From Acutalibacter sp. (GTDB taxonomy: Bacteria; Bacillota; Clostridia; Oscillospirales; Acutalibacteraceae): a stretch of DNA of 6,427 bases. How positions within the stretch are numbered: the first letter of the stretch is position 1; every line of letters begins with the position of its first letter. Under the pieces are notes generated by a model. That model was not told the origin of the DNA. It ran no database searches and saw only the letters and a list, made by a program, of their open reading frames with translations. Shown here one piece after another: positions 5,960 through 6,427 of the stretch. The position numbers were made by a program, and so were the translations under genes. The DNA lies in assembly GCA_022801475.1 (NCBI GenBank), contig JAAWSH010000100.1, positions 1 to 6,427 on the forward strand, read 5' to 3'.

Positions 5960-5995
5960 TAAGACCGGCTTACAAAAGGCTAGCAGAATCTTACA
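5947..5995 (-). promoter_or_regulatory. Three phased TGTAAG direct repeats
   Basis: On the minus strand TGTAAG occurs at 5995-5990, 5974-5969 and 5952-5947. The steps are 21 and 22 bp, about two helical turns each, so all three lie on one face of the DNA. The nearest copy falls in the spacer of the transglycosylase promoter and the others upstream. Each matches the half-site core of WalR/PhoP-type OmpR-family regulators, although the classical 11-bp partner is missing between them. The factor is inferred, not shown. Confidence 0.4.
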
Positions 5996-6011
5996 CTTTT
6001 GTCACCTATCC

Positions 6012-6043
6012 AGCGCCCAGCCAGCGCAAGCGCTGGACCATTA
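6012..6043. repeat. Divergent, truncated end unit of the 82-bp array
   Basis: AGCGCCCAGCCAGCGC (6012-6027) resembles the second half of the array unit. The next part differs and is shorter, and unit sequence resumes at 6044 with GTCGCGG. In place of the GCAGCGT/ACGCTGC palindrome it has CCAGCGC-AA-GCGCTGG (6021-6036), another perfect 7-bp inverted repeat. This marks the array boundary next to the transglycosylase promoter. Confidence 0.55.
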
Positions 6044-6427
6044 GTCGCGGAGGCGTTCGCTCCGGCTCACTTGCCGGTGTAAACCGCCAGCCCAGCCAGC
6101 GCGGCAGCGTGACGCTGCACCCAATGTCGCGGAGGCGTTCGCTCCGGCTCACTCGCCGCTGTAAACTGCCAGCCCAGCCAGCGCGGCAGCGTGACGCTGC
6201 ACCCAATGTCGCGGAGGCGTTCGCTCCGGCTCACTTGCCGGTGTAAACCGCCAGCCCAGCCAGCGCGGCAGCGTGACGCTGCACCCAATGTCGCGGGGGC
6301 GTTCGCTCCGGCTCACTCGCCGCTGTAAACTGCCAGCCCAGCCAGCGCGGCAGCGTGATGCTGCACCCAATGTCGCGGGGGCGTTCGCTCCGGCTCACTC
6401 GCCGCTGTAAACTGCCAGCCCAGCCAG
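6044..6427. repeat. 82-bp tandem repeat array, 4.7 copies, continues past the window
   Basis: Copies start at 6044, 6126, 6208, 6290 and 6372; the last is cut by the window end. Units are identical apart from five variable positions, with no spacers. Two unit types differ at three linked sites: type A has T, G, C at 6072, 6077, 6085; type B has C, C, T at 6154, 6159, 6167. The order is A-B-A-B-B. The last two units also carry G for A (6297, 6379), and unit 4 has T for C (6359). Each unit can form CGGC/GCCG (6063-6066 with 6073-6076 in unit 1) and GCAGC-GTGAC-GCTGC (6104-6118). Since 82 is not a multiple of three, reading frames shift with every unit, and minus-strand frames stop within three units, so it is not coding. 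Apart from the transglycosylase promoter, 5899-6427 holds no gene. Confidence 0.9.

Noticed and set aside
5203..6246. Plus-strand open frame from the transglycosylase into the repeat array
   Set aside because: It crosses an antisense gene, a promoter and a tandem repeat without any recognisable protein feature.
6006..6370. Three similar minus-strand open frames of 66-73 codons in the array
   Set aside because: They are the same repeat read in shifted frames, each stopping within three units. There is no ribosome binding site and the protein is low complexity.
6044..6427. CRISPR array
   Set aside because: The whole 82-bp unit is repeated with no variable spacers, and no cas genes are present.

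Overview
This GC-rich window looks like a chromosome segment of a gut-type Firmicute (Clostridia, perhaps Oscillospiraceae). That placement is an inference from the SLH-domain surface protein, the strong purine-rich ribosome binding sites, the sigma-A type promoters, the small zinc-ribbon membrane protein and the AraC/cupin regulator. No rRNA, tRNA or other direct taxonomic marker is present.

Layout. (1) 1-1412, minus: the first ~470 residues of a secreted protein with three SLH domains and a phosphodiester-glycosidase (NAGPA-type) domain, cut off by the window edge; it starts at TTG. (2) 1413-1628: a divergent promoter region with a near-consensus promoter for gene 1, a weaker one for gene 2, paired TGTAA motifs at both, and a perfect 7-bp inverted repeat just downstream of the gene 2 promoter. 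(3) 1629-2720, plus: a six-helix membrane protein with an N-terminal zinc ribbon and a Pro/Gln-rich tail. (4) 2721-3128: a strong terminator that can work in both directions, followed directly by a ~212-bp MITE-like element with imperfect terminal inverted repeats and many internal hairpins. (5) 3129-5898, minus: a compact cluster transcribed as GT51 peptidoglycan transglycosylase, then AraC/cupin regulator (16-nt overlap), then type I L-asparaginase with its own extended -10 promoter. (6) 5899-6427: the GT51 promoter with three phased TGTAAG repeats, then an 82-bp tandem repeat array that runs off the window end.

Two genes act at the cell envelope (the SLH-anchored glycosidase and the GT51 enzyme), and a third encodes an integral membrane protein. 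Promoter regions of all three carry TGTAA direct repeats resembling sites of OmpR-family envelope regulators (WalR/PhoP type). This shared motif is the most interesting regulatory pattern here, but it rests on pattern reading alone. The 82-bp array and the MITE-like element are the main unexplained non-coding structures. I do not see a clearly new multi-gene system such as a defence or CRISPR locus.
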